Positions 33,501-44,958 of a DNA stretch of 64,000 bases are shown here, in pieces (within the stretch, counting starts at the first letter, position 1; each line of letters starts with the position of its first letter). Position numbers and translations under genes: made by a program. Source of the DNA: Cryptomeria japonica (taxonomy: Eukaryota > Streptophyta > Pinopsida > Cupressales > Cupressaceae); assembly GCF_030272615.1 (NCBI RefSeq), contig NC_081410.1, positions 570,915,152-570,979,151 of the forward strand, read 5' to 3'. Below the pieces are notes generated by a model, which did not search any database, was not told where the DNA came from, and saw only the letters and a program-made list of their open reading frames with translations.

Positions 33501-35615
33501 TCTTTGATATAATTCATTATAGTTGATTTAGTGTTTCAAGAGAGTTTGCCTAGGAGAGCATGACAACTTATCAAGTCAACACATTGATCTTTTAAGAAAG
33601 TGAAGGAGAACAAGTTTCTATAATTTTGCAGCTTTGAATCATTTTCATCTTTCTAGAGCATTTATTTAGAGACTTTGATTCATATTGCAACCATATTAGA
33701 GTTTTTCTTTAACATTTGCAGGTCTCGTTCTTTCTTTGATTCATTTTGAATTGTGCTTCCATCTTCTCCCTCTCACTAAATTCCACTTTGAAAGGGATCA
33801 TGTATCATAAAAGATTGAAACATGTCTAATTATAATTGATAATAATAAAAATTTAAATTAATTCATTGTACTTAAATTAAATGTGAAATTATTCAAAGAT
33901 ATATTAATAATACTCCTATTTTTAATAATAATCAAATATTATTTAATTATGTAGTGCAAATAAATAGGCTTATAAATAAAATATCATTAATATAATATAA
34001 ACAATAAAACATATAAATAATATCTAATTATTATTTTATAATATTAAATACATATAATTAATTACACATATCACGTAAAAAAATTATATTAAATTTAAAT
34101 TAATAATTTAATAATAAATATTTTAAGAATTGTCATTGCAACGAATAAAATAGTATTTAGTTGATGATGCAATTTTTAATGAATCACAGCTTTATAATAT
34201 TGATAATAAATATTTAACACTTAAAATATTGAACCAAGGGTTGCCGCTGACAGGTTAAGATAAAAGTGGTGTGAAGGTACCCATTTATTGAGTTTCGGGC
34301 TAATATTTAACTATATTTAGTAATGGTTGACGCGGTTCCTTGAAGGCACTTCTTGGAAAAGGTTAAATTTTTTAATAATGTTTTACTAGTTTTATTAGGG
34401 AAACGTGCTAAACTCGTTTTACACAAGACAGTGAAGAATTCTTTATAAGGAAATGTCTTATTAGTTAGTGTCAAATGTGTTCATTGATTTTTTTTCAATT
34501 AGTTTAACTAATGAATGTAAAGAATTAAAAAAAATTTATCAAAAATTTTATAGTTTAAATTTAATTTTCTTTTTTATATGATTATAAAAATATCATATTT
34601 TTGCATTCTTATTGATTTATGTAGATGAAAAATTTAATTTTCTAAAAAAATTAATAATACACATTTTATTGCATTATTAATGCACTTCAAAAAGTCTAAT
34701 AATTATTTTAATAAATAACCACACAAAATGCTTTCCACTCACACACTCCCCTGTAAACTTGTTTGCACCAACATAATATACATATACAAATTGGCAATAC
34801 TATTATAAAATATTTAATACTTTAAATATTTGTTTAATTTATAGCTTGCAAAAAGAGGAATATCCAATGACACCATACTATATTAGACATTAATAAATAT
34901 GTTATTTGAATACATATTCTTGTATTTAAAGGTATTATGTTGTGCCTATTTCTTATATCCTCAACATTCAACTTTTATCCACATGTCATTCACACTTAAG
35001 GAAATAAATAGTTCAATCTTGTGCTCTAAAATAAATGTAGTTCTACCCATTCATCTAAGAAAATTTGCACAATTAAGACCTAATCTCTTTAATGTATTAT
35101 ACTAGGTGAAAATATTTGTTTGCAATATAATGACAATCCTTCAAAGATATTTTTAAACAAAGATGTTTTTAAATTCCACTAGTCCTAAATATTAAAAAAA
35201 ATAAAAATAGTATTAGAAAATTAGGTAATTGTTGAATTGGAACTATAAAAAATTATTGATAGATATATATAAAAAAAAGAGTCTAGATTTGATTTTGATC
35301 CATGGTCTTCGCTTCTTACCAAAGTTACATTAATTTTTTAATTTTTTTAATCATTTAGATCATGTTGAGGAGTCTAATTTTCTATGTTATAATCTTAAAA
35401 AAAAACCTTGGAGTTCTCTCGTATTCTTATGTATACCCTACTTACATGCTTTGCACTTTATGTCTATTTTACCAATGAGTTGTAATAGCAAATTTATAGT
35501 ATAATTTAACTTACATGCTTGTGTATATCCTTTTTTCTCTTGTATCATGGACAATGCTACTTATCCCAATTGTTGTAATCACTTTATATTAGGAAATGTA
35601 ACTCAATTTTCCTTC
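33501..35615. other. AT-rich stretch, no gene recognised
   Basis: Very AT-rich, above all at 33830-34230 and 34500-34700 (runs of A and T with AATAAT/TTAAAT units). A less AT-rich island at about 34235-34400 has no coding pattern. No retroelement motif, RNA gene or clear repeat was recognised. Confidence 0.55.
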
Positions 35616-35945
35616 TAATGTTGAGTACATTAAGAATGCAAATTTTGGACTGTGAAACACAAGAATTCATTTTCTAGGCTACCAAATTTGTTCTTGGGAT
35701 AAGTATAATTTCTAGATTATTTGGCATTACCTCGAAGGATTCATGTTGCATAGATATTTTCAAGTTCTATAATTTTAAAATAGGGCACAAATTGCCTCCT
35801 AGATAAAAATGTATATGCATAAAAATGTGTTGTAAGGGGAGTTACACTCGTTGACCAATTTATGATGCATGTTGTGACAAATGAAGCCAAAATAAAACAC
35901 TCAATTTAGTGAATGGTTTATGATGTGCTTATGGCAAATTGAGGG
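35616..35945 (+). repeat. Second copy of the 957-1365 repeat
   Basis: It begins ttgagtacattaagaatgca and follows 957 onward through 'ttctaggctac', 'cctcctagataaa', 'gttacac', 'aaaataaaacactcaattta' and 'atggtttatgatg'. A central block of about 70 bases in the first copy is missing. Homology fades after about 35945. It looks like a 5' fragment of the same LTR-like repeat. Confidence 0.8.
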
Positions 35946-36213
35946 TTGAGAACACATCCTCTACCATCATCATCAATATTAATCTAAAATAAATCTTCAT
36001 TATATCAACACAATAGCTTTACCAACAACAATACAACATCTCGGATAGAGTGTAGATAGAAGATAACAAAGAAGGTGGGCATCCACAACCCAAAGTAGTT
36101 CAAACCATCAACCTCTATATATAATAACCTATAAACATGATCAACAACATATTCAATAGTAGTATTAACAATATCAATGACCATACAATCAATTGCCCAA
36201 ACATCATTAGGGA

Positions 36214-36304
36214 CAACACATATTGTCAAACATTAGGTTGATATCAATGCCAACACATGTTGCCAAACATTAGGTTGATATCAATGCCAACACATGTTGC
36301 CAAC
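36214..36304. repeat. 37-bp tandem repeat, 2.4 copies
   Basis: Units at 36214-36250 and 36251-36287, then a partial unit at 36288-36304. The core is aaacattaggttgatatcaa. Units differ at only a few bases. It adjoins the start of the Gypsy relic. Confidence 0.9.
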
Positions 36305-36374
36305 AAAATGGATTGAGTTTTTAAATTATTTTACCTTTGTTAACAAGAATAAGAGTTGCCAAACTAACTAAGTT

Positions 36375-36960
36375 GTTGATACTTTGAGTAGAAGGAGGTT
36401 GACCAAGTTGGAATGCAAAGTGAGCATATTGGGATTTAATGACTTGAAGGAGATGTACAAGGAAGATATAGACTTCAAGGAGGCATATGAAGCATGTGTG
36501 AATCCTCTTAGCAGGGATAGAAGTCCTTGGATGGATTTCATGATACAAGACAATCTACTATTCAAGGGAAGCCAATTTTGTATTCCAAGAATTTTCATGA
36601 TAGAGAACTTGATAAAGGAGAAATATAGTCACAACTTGAATGAGCATTTTGGGAAAAACACGACATTAGCCCAACTGAGTGCATACTATTACTAGCTAGT
36701 CATGAGAAATGTTTGCTAAGAATATTGTAGAGAGGTTTAAATTGTGCCAACATTCCAAAGGGAGGAGCCAAAATGTAGGTTTGTATCATCCAATACCAAT
36801 CCCCAATAGACCATGGAATTTAGTAAGTATGGCTATTTTATTCTTGGTCTACTAAGAACTCAAAATGGGCATGATTGAATATTTATCATCACTGGTAGGT
36901 TCAGTAAGATGGCTAATTTAAGTCCTTCTACAAAGACAAGTAATGCTAAAAAATTATGTA
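36375..36960 (+). pseudogene. Ty3/Gypsy RNase H end and integrase start, relic
   Basis: Plus-strand translation reads DTLSRRRL, the end of RNase H (usually ADALSRR), then the Gypsy integrase N-terminus: FNDLKEMYKEDIDFKEAYEA, WMDFMIQDNLLFKGSQFCIP, NLIKEKYSHNLNEHFGKNTT and LAQLSAYYY. A degraded zinc-binding C..C side follows (KLCQHSKG) and then GRFSKMA near 36890. Integrase inserts element DNA; this piece stops before the catalytic core is complete. The next Gypsy-type sequence downstream is an LTR end and gag, so this piece belongs to a preceding element or a rearranged one. Confidence 0.82.
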
Positions 36961-37217
36961 GGGACTTTTCTTTCCAATTTTTAGAAAGTTTATTATTCAG
37001 TTAGTTTAGAAAGTTGTCAATTTTTATTTTAGAAAGTTGGAATTTTGTGTTGAAGTTATGATTTTCAAGTATTTATAAGTTTTCATTATTTTCTAGATAA
37101 GTTTGGAAAATTACCAAAAGAAGGAAAATGGGAAATTCTGAAATTTGTCAAAATTTGTCAAAATGGATAATTTTGGATTACTACATACTGTAATTTCTTT
37201 GGGTTGTAGGGACAGAG
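36961..37217 (+). repeat. Probable Gypsy LTR, part left of element D
   Basis: AT-rich noncoding sequence with repeated ttagaaagtt units and a tail gggttgtagggacagag. Together with 42572-42672 it lies between an integrase fragment and a primer site plus gag, the position of an LTR. The start of the LTR was not fixed, so this is inferred from order rather than from a matching LTR. Confidence 0.45.
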
Positions 37218-37588
37218 TGTTAAGGAATTTAGATAAGAGATAGAGAATACAATAGTTTGGTAATATGTAGTGAGGATAGACTTTAATAAGATCAGTGCAA
37301 TGAATATGTTTTACCTTCGATGTGTGTATATATATATAACTCTAACTATTAATCTTATATGATAATATCGACAGCTTGCTGATTCGTGAAACTGCCATGG
37401 TTATTGGTTTTAGTTCACAACAAGTGTTGATACCTATAAATAAAAGGATGAAGAGTCATGTCCACGTAGGGGCATGACTTCTACGTGGCTTATGCCATGT
37501 AGAGTCATGACCCTATGGGGACATGACCCTTTGTTCAATGTCATTATATATTACTTGCTTGAATCCGAATGAAGGTATATCCTTAACA
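37218..37588 (-). repeat. Element D 3' LTR
   Basis: 371 bp, plus strand tgttaaggaattt to ccttaaca. It includes a perfect-looking inverted pair around catgtccacgtaggggcatgac and a later gggacatgac. A tatatatata block at about 37327-37338 may serve as its TATA box. Confidence 0.94.
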
Positions 37589-37600
37589 CCCCCTCTTAGA
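37589..37600 (-). promoter_or_regulatory. Element D polypurine tract
   Basis: tctaagaggggg on the minus strand directly before the 3' LTR. Confidence 0.85.
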
Positions 37601-38197
37601 AAAAGAGGATTGAATTTCATAATTGTTTTAAGGAACAACATTCTAGATATACACATTCATTTGACATGATCATTCACTCAGTAACACTTACTAGTGAAAT
37701 ACTTCATATCTCTCTGAGATATGGATTATCTAATATCCAACACTCTGGGACAACAACTACTTGAAGTCTTATCAGATTACAACCTTGATTCTAGTGACAA
37801 TTGTAACATTGTCATTATCACAGGTGAAATAATTTCAGTATCATGATATCCAGCACATTTTGAGACAACAAATTAATGTAGTCAATCATGATATGATTGT
37901 TATCATAATTTCTAACATATTTCAAAACAATCATTTAATGATAACAATTCAATAACTCATCATAGAAAATTTAGTCTCAAAATTTTTGGCACATTCCGGG
38001 ACAACAACTTAATGTAGTCAATCTTGATAAAAGATTAGGCTATTGTGAAAGTTATCACCTTACAATAGCGATCTTACACTTACATCACATGAAAGATAGT
38101 CACCTTCTATGACATAACACATACATGCAATATTGCATTCAAGATATTCATGAATATATCAATTACATATGATTAAGATTAATATCAGAAATTTCCA

Positions 38198-41100
38198 TTA
38201 TAATTTAGCCATACCAAGTTTACCTCTAAAGTAGTCCACTTTCAACTTTGCAAGAGGTTTGGTGAATATGTCGACACTTTTCTCTTCAATGCTGATGTAG
38301 GTCAATTTGATGACATCTTTGTCTACCATATCTCTTATGTAATGGTATGGGATTTCTATATGCTTGGATTGATTATGAAAAATTGGATTTACAGAAAGTT
38401 TGATGCAGCTTTGATTATCATAGTGAATCACGGTCAGGTTTCGGGGCTTCCCAAATAGTCCAACTAGCAATTTCCTTAGCCATATTGCCTCACATGCTCC
38501 CATGGAGGCAGCCATATATTTGGCTTCAGTGGAACTTTGAGCAATTGCTGATTGTTTTCTGCTAAACCAGGATATCATAGCTGATCCAAGACTAAAGCAT
38601 AACCCTATTGTACTTTTATGATCAATGGAACTTTCTGCCCAATTGGAATCAAAATACCCTTGGAGTTGTATCTCAACATTTTTATACTTCAGGCCAAGTC
38701 CAATAGTGCCACGCAAGTATCTTAGAATATGCTTAGCAACCATTAGGTGAATCTTCTTAGGTTCACACATGAAATGACTTAACACATTGGTAGTGTAATA
38801 AATATCAGAGATAGTGTTTACCAGGTACATAAGAGATCCAATAATTTGTCTATAGTATTTAGGATCTATAGGTTCTGAATCTGTTGCTTCACTTTTGAGC
38901 TTATGAATATTTGTTTTCATTGGAATAGATAGAGGCTTACAATCTATCATACCACATCTTGTCAGGATATCAGTGGTGTATTTTCCTTGATTTAGGAAAA
39001 TATAATTCTCTTTTTGCCATACTTCTAGGCCCATAAAATAGTGTAGTAGACCTAGATTCTTCATATCGAATTCAACCACAAGATCTTGTCTGCATTTTGC
39101 AATGAGGTGATTGTCTCCTGTTATCAACAGGTCATCAACATAGAGAATGAGTATTAACATGTCACCATCTGATATTTTAAAGTATATGTTAGAGTCTGCT
39201 TCATTTTTGGAATATCCTAGTTTGGAGAGATAACTATCTATCCTTTCGTACCATGTCCTGGGAGCTTGCTTAAGGCCATAGAGAGCTTTTTATAGTCTAC
39301 ACACATAGATATTTCTATCATGTATAGCAAAGACTTCATGTTGTTCTATATATACTTATTCCTCAATAACACCATTCAAAAATGTGGTCTTCACGTCCAT
39401 TTGGAATATCTTCCACCCTTTGGAAGTTGCAATGGCAATTATGGTTCTTACATAAGTATATCGGGCAACTAGAGCAAATGTCTCTTCGTAATCAATTCCA
39501 ACCTTTTGAGAGAACCCCCTAGCAACGAATTTGGCTTTGTGTTTTTCAATACTACCATCTAGTGCATATTTGATTTTGGATAACCAATTTGATGAGACAA
39601 CTGATTTGTCTCTTGGTCTAGGTACAATGTCCCAGACATCATTTTTTTAAGATAGATTGGTATTCCTCAATCATTGCATCTTTCCAAGCTTGACATGTTA
39701 AAACCTCTTCAACATTTGATGGTTTAGATTTTGTAAGTTCGGTCATGAGTGCAGCATAGCATGATTGACTTCTTGTTTTCTTATTCTCTTTGAAGATTTC
39801 ATTGGGTTCCACATTATTTTCTTCAATCATCTTTCTTTCCCATAGTGGTCTTTTCTTGTTGTTAGGATTTTCAACATTCTCAAAATTAGGTGATTGAAGT
39901 TCATGATTTTCTATGTTATTCTCCCTCTAATTTTCAATTGTAGGATTTTCATCTGATTGTCCAGTTAGATCATCTTCTGCACTTAGAGATAGTTTATAAG
40001 CAACATCTTTTTCAAATTTGACATCTCTACTGATTTCAATAGATCTTCATCCTAGAATATAGAATTTGTATCCTTTAGTGGTTTCACTGTAGCCAACGAA
40101 TATGCCTTTCTTCCTGGAGGGTTCTAGTTTGGTTCTCTTTTATTTAGGAACGTGAATATACAAATGGCAGCCAAAGATTCTTAGATGACTTAAATCTGGT
40201 TTATTTCTTGTAAAGGATTCTTCGGGTGTTATATTCTCTAGGATTGAATGAGGGCATCTATTTTTAATGTACACAATTGTATTTGAGGTTTCAGCCCAAA
40301 ATGAGATATGTAGATTTTGATCATGCATCATGGCTTTAGCAGCTTTGATGATAGTTCTATTTTTTCTTTCCGTAACTCCATTTTGTTGAGGATTATAAGG
40401 TATAGTACACTCCCTCTTAGTCCCAACAGAAATGCATAATTCTTTAAAATTTTCAGAGATATATTCACCCCCATTATCTGATCTTAGAGTCTTTATTTTC
40501 TTCCCAGTTTGATTTTCCACTAGGTCCTTAAATTCTTTAAATTTCAATAACACTTCATGTGATTCTTTGAGTTTTATGAAATAGATCCAAGTTTTCCTAG
40601 AGTAATCATCAACAAATATCATGTAATACAAGAATCCCCCTAGTGATGGTAATGACATTGCACCACACAAATCAGTGTGGACAAGTTCTAGTACAACTTT
40701 TGATTTGTGTTCACTTGAGGGAAAGGACCCTTTTGAGTTCTTCCCTAGAGAACATCCTTTACAAGTTCCAACATGATCAGATTTTAGATTGGGTAATCTT
40801 GTGGTAATTTTTCCTATAGAAGGTAGGGCACTAAATCGAAGATGTCCTAATCTTCTATGCCAAATTTCATTAGAGTTTGATACTTCATGATTTAGTGCTT
40901 GGTTTTTAGTATTACATAATTTGTATAAACTACCATCTCTAGATCTTATAGGAATGGCATTCTTTATGTTAGAATTTTTAGGTTAGAGTAGAAATTTATC
41001 TTCATGGAAGGTGACACGATATCCTTGATCAACTAGTCTTGAAATAGAGACCAAATTCCTTTTGATACCTGGTACAAAGAGAACATCTTTCAATTGTAAT

Positions 41101-42105
41101 GTAACTCTTTTTCTTAATTGAATTGAGTAGGTCCCAATTCCTTTCACTGAATAGGTAGAATTGTCTCCTATTGTAACTTTTTCAGTTGAGTGGCCTTCAA
41201 AGGTTTCAAAATGATCTCTAAAATTGGTTGTGTCGAGATGCTCCACTGTCGATTATCCACATATGTTTGTTTGAGTTTAGTTCGCTTGATAAGGGTAAGA
41301 AAAATAGAGGATTCTCTACTTCCTTGACTTCAGCTATGGTTGCTTGAGCTTTCTTTCTTTTTGGGCAGAACCTGTGAGTGTGTCCAAATTTATCACACTT
41401 GTAGCATTGAATCTTGGAGAAGTCTTTGCTTTTGTGATTATTTCCTCTCTTCTATTTGAACTTCCTTTTCTTCCCTTTGTTGCTTGTGTTAGCATGTAGT
41501 GGTTGAATTTCTCCCCCTTTGTTTGGACCCAATCCTCTTGTGATTAGTCAAGATTATTCTTGAGTACAATCATTCTTGAGTTGATTGAATTTTGGTAGTG
41601 TTAAACGATCACTAATGCCTTGAATAAAGGATTCCCAACTGGATGGTAATCCCTTAAGTGCTATTAGAGATAGCTCCATATCATCTATATTATTCCCAAT
41701 AGTTGACAATTAGTTTTTTAATTCTGAAATCCTCATGAAATAGGACGTGATTGTTTCTCCTTTGTTAATGTAGATATGTATTAATTGTTGTTTTAAAGTG
41801 AGCAATCTGCTTGCATTATTTATTTCATATGAGTTTTGAATGGTCTTGAACATATCATAAGCTGTAGTTAGTTTTGAGATGGTTGGGAGAATGTGATCTT
41901 TAACAACATCAATTATGATTTTCTTAGCCTTGTTATTGTGACTTTTCCAAGTTGTTTTCTCTGGCTCATCTTCGGGCATCTTAGTATCTTCTTCTATGTA
42001 TGCATCTAGCTTGAGTTCTTGAAGAATTGTTGCTATTCTAATTCTCCATGAGACGAAGTTGGATGCGCCTTTGAGTCTATCCTCCATTCTAACACTGTTC
42101 ACCAT
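38198..42105 (-). pseudogene. Element D gag-pol (Copia), degraded
   Basis: The minus-strand start is the ATG at 42105 (MVNSVRMEDRLKGASNFVSW), 84 bases after the primer site. Gag is UBN2-type (SRLLTLKQQLIHIYINKGET). The zinc knuckle CYKCDKFGHTHRFC (about 41404-41363) is intact. The protease start WIIDSGASRH is readable near 41260 just before a frameshift. Integrase (41246-40140) keeps LRSDNGGEY and PQQNGVTERKNR, so the second Asp and the Glu are both present. RT and RNase H (39160-38198) keep YVDDLLITGD, an ADW-type motif changed to FDSNWAES, TEAKYMAAS, DNQSCI and KHIEIPYHYIRD. At least three frame changes and several stops separate the pieces. It ends in KLGMAKL. Confidence 0.93.
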
Positions 42106-42189
42106 GATTGTTTTTCCTTTGATTTTGAGTGCAAGTCTGAATTTTTTTAGAAAAGAGGTGTCACTATTTTATTATTTCTCTACCAATGT

Positions 42190-42202
42190 GGTTTTGATAC
42201 CA
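42190..42202 (-). promoter_or_regulatory. Element D primer-binding site
   Basis: tggtatcaaaacc on the minus strand, with no spacer after the LTR. The first eight bases match the initiator tRNA-Met site; the rest differs from A, B, C, F and H. Confidence 0.85.
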
Positions 42203-42571
42203 TGTTAAGGAATTTAGATCAGAGATAGAGAATACTATAGTTTGGTAATATGTAGTGAGGATAGACTTTAATAAGATCACTGCAATGAATATGTTTTACC
42301 TCCGATGTGTATATATATATAACTCTAACTATTAATCTTCTATGATAATATTGACAACTTGTTGGTTCGTGAAACTGCCAAGGTTATTGGTTTTAGTTCA
42401 CAGCAAGTGTTGATGCCTATAAATAAAAGGATGAAGAGTCATGTCCACGTAGGGGCATGACTTCTACTTGGCTTATGCCACATAGATTCATGACCCTACG
42501 GGGACATGACCCTTCGTTCAATGTCGTTATATATTACTTGCTTCAATCCGAATGAAGCTATATCCTTAATA
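42203..42571 (-). repeat. Element D 5' LTR
   Basis: 369 bp, pair of 37218-37588. The far end reads ccttaata instead of ccttaaca. tatatatata at about 42310-42320 is the likely TATA region. Confidence 0.94.
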
Positions 42572-42692
42572 TAGAGTGCAAAAGAAGAATTGTATAGGAT
42601 AAATTGATCCATTCTAGTATTTCTTTGTGTTTTCATTAATGGTGTTATTTATGTTTTGAATTAGCTGCATCATCTAGTACCAAAGCGAGAAG
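42572..42692 (+). repeat. Gypsy LTR end and decayed primer-binding site
   Basis: Continues the sequence at 37217 after element D. It ends gctgcatca (42664-42672), then tctagtaccaaagcgag, a recognisable but mutated form of the tRNA-Met site (tggtaccagagcgag type) at about 42675-42688, followed by the gag ATG at 42693. Confidence 0.6.
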
Positions 42693-43738
42693 ATGGCTCA
42701 AAGAGGAAGAGGAAGAGGTCGGCTTGCATAGATGCATGGAGATATGCAAAACCTATAGAGGCAAGTAGAAAATCTTGCAAAAATGATGGAAAATCAAAGA
42801 ATAAGACAAAGTGGATATGATTCCGATGATGAAGAAGGCCAAGAAAGAGGTGAATGCCAACATGTAGAAGCTAAAGAAGAGGAAGATCAATTAGATGAAC
42901 TAACATTTGAGCAAAGGATGCTTAAGGAATTAGAAGAAATAAATTATAGATTAAAATTGAAGTATTAGATTATGCAAGTAGTCTTAAACCAAAGGAGCTG
43001 GTAGATTGGTTGAATAACATGGAGAAATTATTTGAATGGAAGTATATGATGGAGGAAAAGAAAGTAAAATTTGCATGCGCCAAGTTAAAGGGACATGCAA
43101 TTATTTGGTGGGATCATGTATAGAAATAAATAACTTGAAAATGAAAGGAGAAGATAATAACTTGAGAAACAATGGAAAAGAAATTGAAACAAAAGTTTCT
43201 ACTTATAGACTATGCACAATTTTTTTTTCAAATATTTCAGAACTTGAAGCAAACTCTATCTACTATAGAAGATTATACAAGTGAGTTCTACAAATTGTCT
43301 ATTCATGTGGAAAACTAAGAAAATAATGAACAGATGGCTACAAGGTATGATAATGGCCTAAAGTTTTCTATCCAAGATGAATTGAGCATGCATAGGGTTA
43401 GTAGTATGGAAGAGGAATACCAACTTGTCTTAAAGGCAAAAGAAAAATAAAGTCGACATTATTTTAAATGGAATAGAGGAGAAAGAAGGGGTGCATTATC
43501 CCCATCGCATGGTGGTTCGAATTATGGTTGGGGAGAATCATCCCAAGAAACATAGAAAAATAATATACTCACCAAAATCAATAAAATCAATAGAGAGGAA
43601 GAGGATTCCAAAAGGGTAGAGGATACAATACTTGTAGAGGATGGGAAATGCAATGAAGTCCCTTCTTTTTCTTTAGATGTGGAGAAGAGTTTCATAGAGA
43701 ATTTTAATGCTCAAACTATAATATTGAAGAGCAGAGAC
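42693..43738 (+). pseudogene. Ty3/Gypsy gag, interrupted by element F
   Basis: The ATG at 42693 opens MAQRGRGRGRL. An acidic stretch follows (DSDDEEGQERG...KEEEDQLDEL, to about 42968), then, after frame changes, the retrotransposon-gag core KKVKFACAKLKGHAIIWWD (about 43055-43112), a QTLSTIEDYTSEFYKL-type region, ATRYDNGLKFSIQDEL (about 43345-43385) and a decayed zinc knuckle FFRCGEEFHREF (about 43666-43705). The frame then meets the F LTR at 43739. Gag forms the particle shell and binds RNA. Many stops. Pol continues at 51762. Confidence 0.85.
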
Positions 43739-44896
43739 TGTTACTACTTACTAAAGTTGCCATTACTCTTATGTTCAAAGTTATTCTATATAATCTAGTC
43801 GGTTAACTCTACCGAAATATTCAGTTGGTATTTACAGAGTAGTCAGTAATAGAAGAAACTAGTCACCCAGTATGCATCGAGCTGTCTACCAAGTATCATT
43901 CCATGTCTACCAAGTAGCAAAGATGACACACCGAGTTGATATACACGGAGTGAAACATGTTACCAGATTCATTGAACCTGGACATACATATGGAAACATG
44001 TTACAAGATCAAGGAACATAGAACCATTATCACATTGGAAATTGCACTTCAAGATTGTGTATGATTTTGAGGTCATCTAACCAATGAAATATTTTTGCAT
44101 GGTTATTCATTAGATAAAACATGTTTGTAAGATCAAAGCAATGAAAGGATCACCGACATAAGAGATCTATTTATACAACATGAGTTAAGGATTAGACATG
44201 TGTGTGCATGAGTGTATGAAGCAAGACATGTGAAAGCACTAAGTGTTATGACTATTACAGAGACACAGAGGTCACCGAGAAGGTTTTCAGAGAATAGTCA
44301 AAGAACAGAGTAAACACAAGGGTTTACCGAGTTACTATATGGGTTATCGAGGTATGCTATAAGCAAGGTAATCTTATTTGAGCACATAGAATCTACTATA
44401 ACATTCCAGATGTAAAGTTGCAGATATTTGTAATAATTTCATTGTAATATTTTGAGATATAGAGAAACCTTTAATAGGGTAAAAGACTCTAATCAAGTCT
44501 ATAAATTGTAAAGCCTCTAACCAGGTGCACCATTTAGATTAAGTGTTGTAAAATCCTCTAGCAAGGTAGATCTAATAGATCTTGATACTCCTAATAGGGT
44601 AAGCTATCAGAAATAGCTAAACATGTAACCGAGCGTCCTTTACTATTTCAGTAGTGAAGTTGTGGGTGCCATCCCCACCACAGTTTTTCTCTCTAACCAA
44701 GAGTTTCTGCGTAACCAAAATATAAGTGTTATGGAGTGAATCATGTATGATTGTTATTCATTTGTTTTAGCTTTATGTTATGTTACAATAGTTTTTGGTT
44801 TATGCATAATAGTAAAGATATTGTTGAAGAAAAATTTTGAAGTACTGATTCACCCCTCCCCTCTTAGTACATTAGCTTTCCATATTGGGCATAACA
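43739..44896 (+). repeat. Element F 5' LTR
   Basis: 1,158 bp. A TATA-like tatttata is at 44168-44175. The hairpin gtgggtgccatccccac is at 44662-44678, followed by a GTTTTTCTC block. The gattcacccctcccctctta block is at 44847-44866 and the end is ggcataaca. Several ACCGAG/CTCGGT-type motifs are spread along it (e.g. caccgagttg near 43930). Confidence 0.94.
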
Positions 44897-44898
44897 AT

Positions 44899-44910
44899 TG
44901 GTATCAGAGC
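44899..44910 (+). promoter_or_regulatory. Element F primer-binding site
   Basis: tggtatcagagc two bases past the 5' LTR; identical to that of A, B, C and H. Confidence 0.94.
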
Positions 44911-44958
44911 TTAAATCTTGGAAAAGGGTTTAACTACCTAAAGAGAAAGATCTTATCA

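Larger units (their letters stand above)
37218..42571 (-). mobile_element. Element D: Copia retrotransposon inserted in Gypsy LTR
   Basis: 5' LTR 42203-42571 and 3' LTR 37218-37588 on the minus strand, about 95% alike by eye. The flanks cagag (37213-37217) and tagag (42572-42576) give a 5-bp duplication with one mismatch. The primer site directly abuts the 5' LTR. Gag-pol runs between. It lacks the G-run terminal block of A, C, E, F, G and H, so it is from another Copia lineage. Confidence 0.94.

Noticed and set aside
33501-35615. AT-rich stretch considered as a matrix attachment region or origin
   Set aside because: Only base composition supports it; no specific motif seen.
36214-36304. Repeat array considered as CRISPR or satellite
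   Set aside because: Only 2.4 direct units without spacers, in plant-type DNA; a minor tandem duplication.
44743-44958. 72 codons upstream of the F ORF1 ATG in the same phase
   Set aside because: They overlap the 5' LTR end and primer site, so they would not be in a normal ORF1; the ATG at 44959 is the better start.
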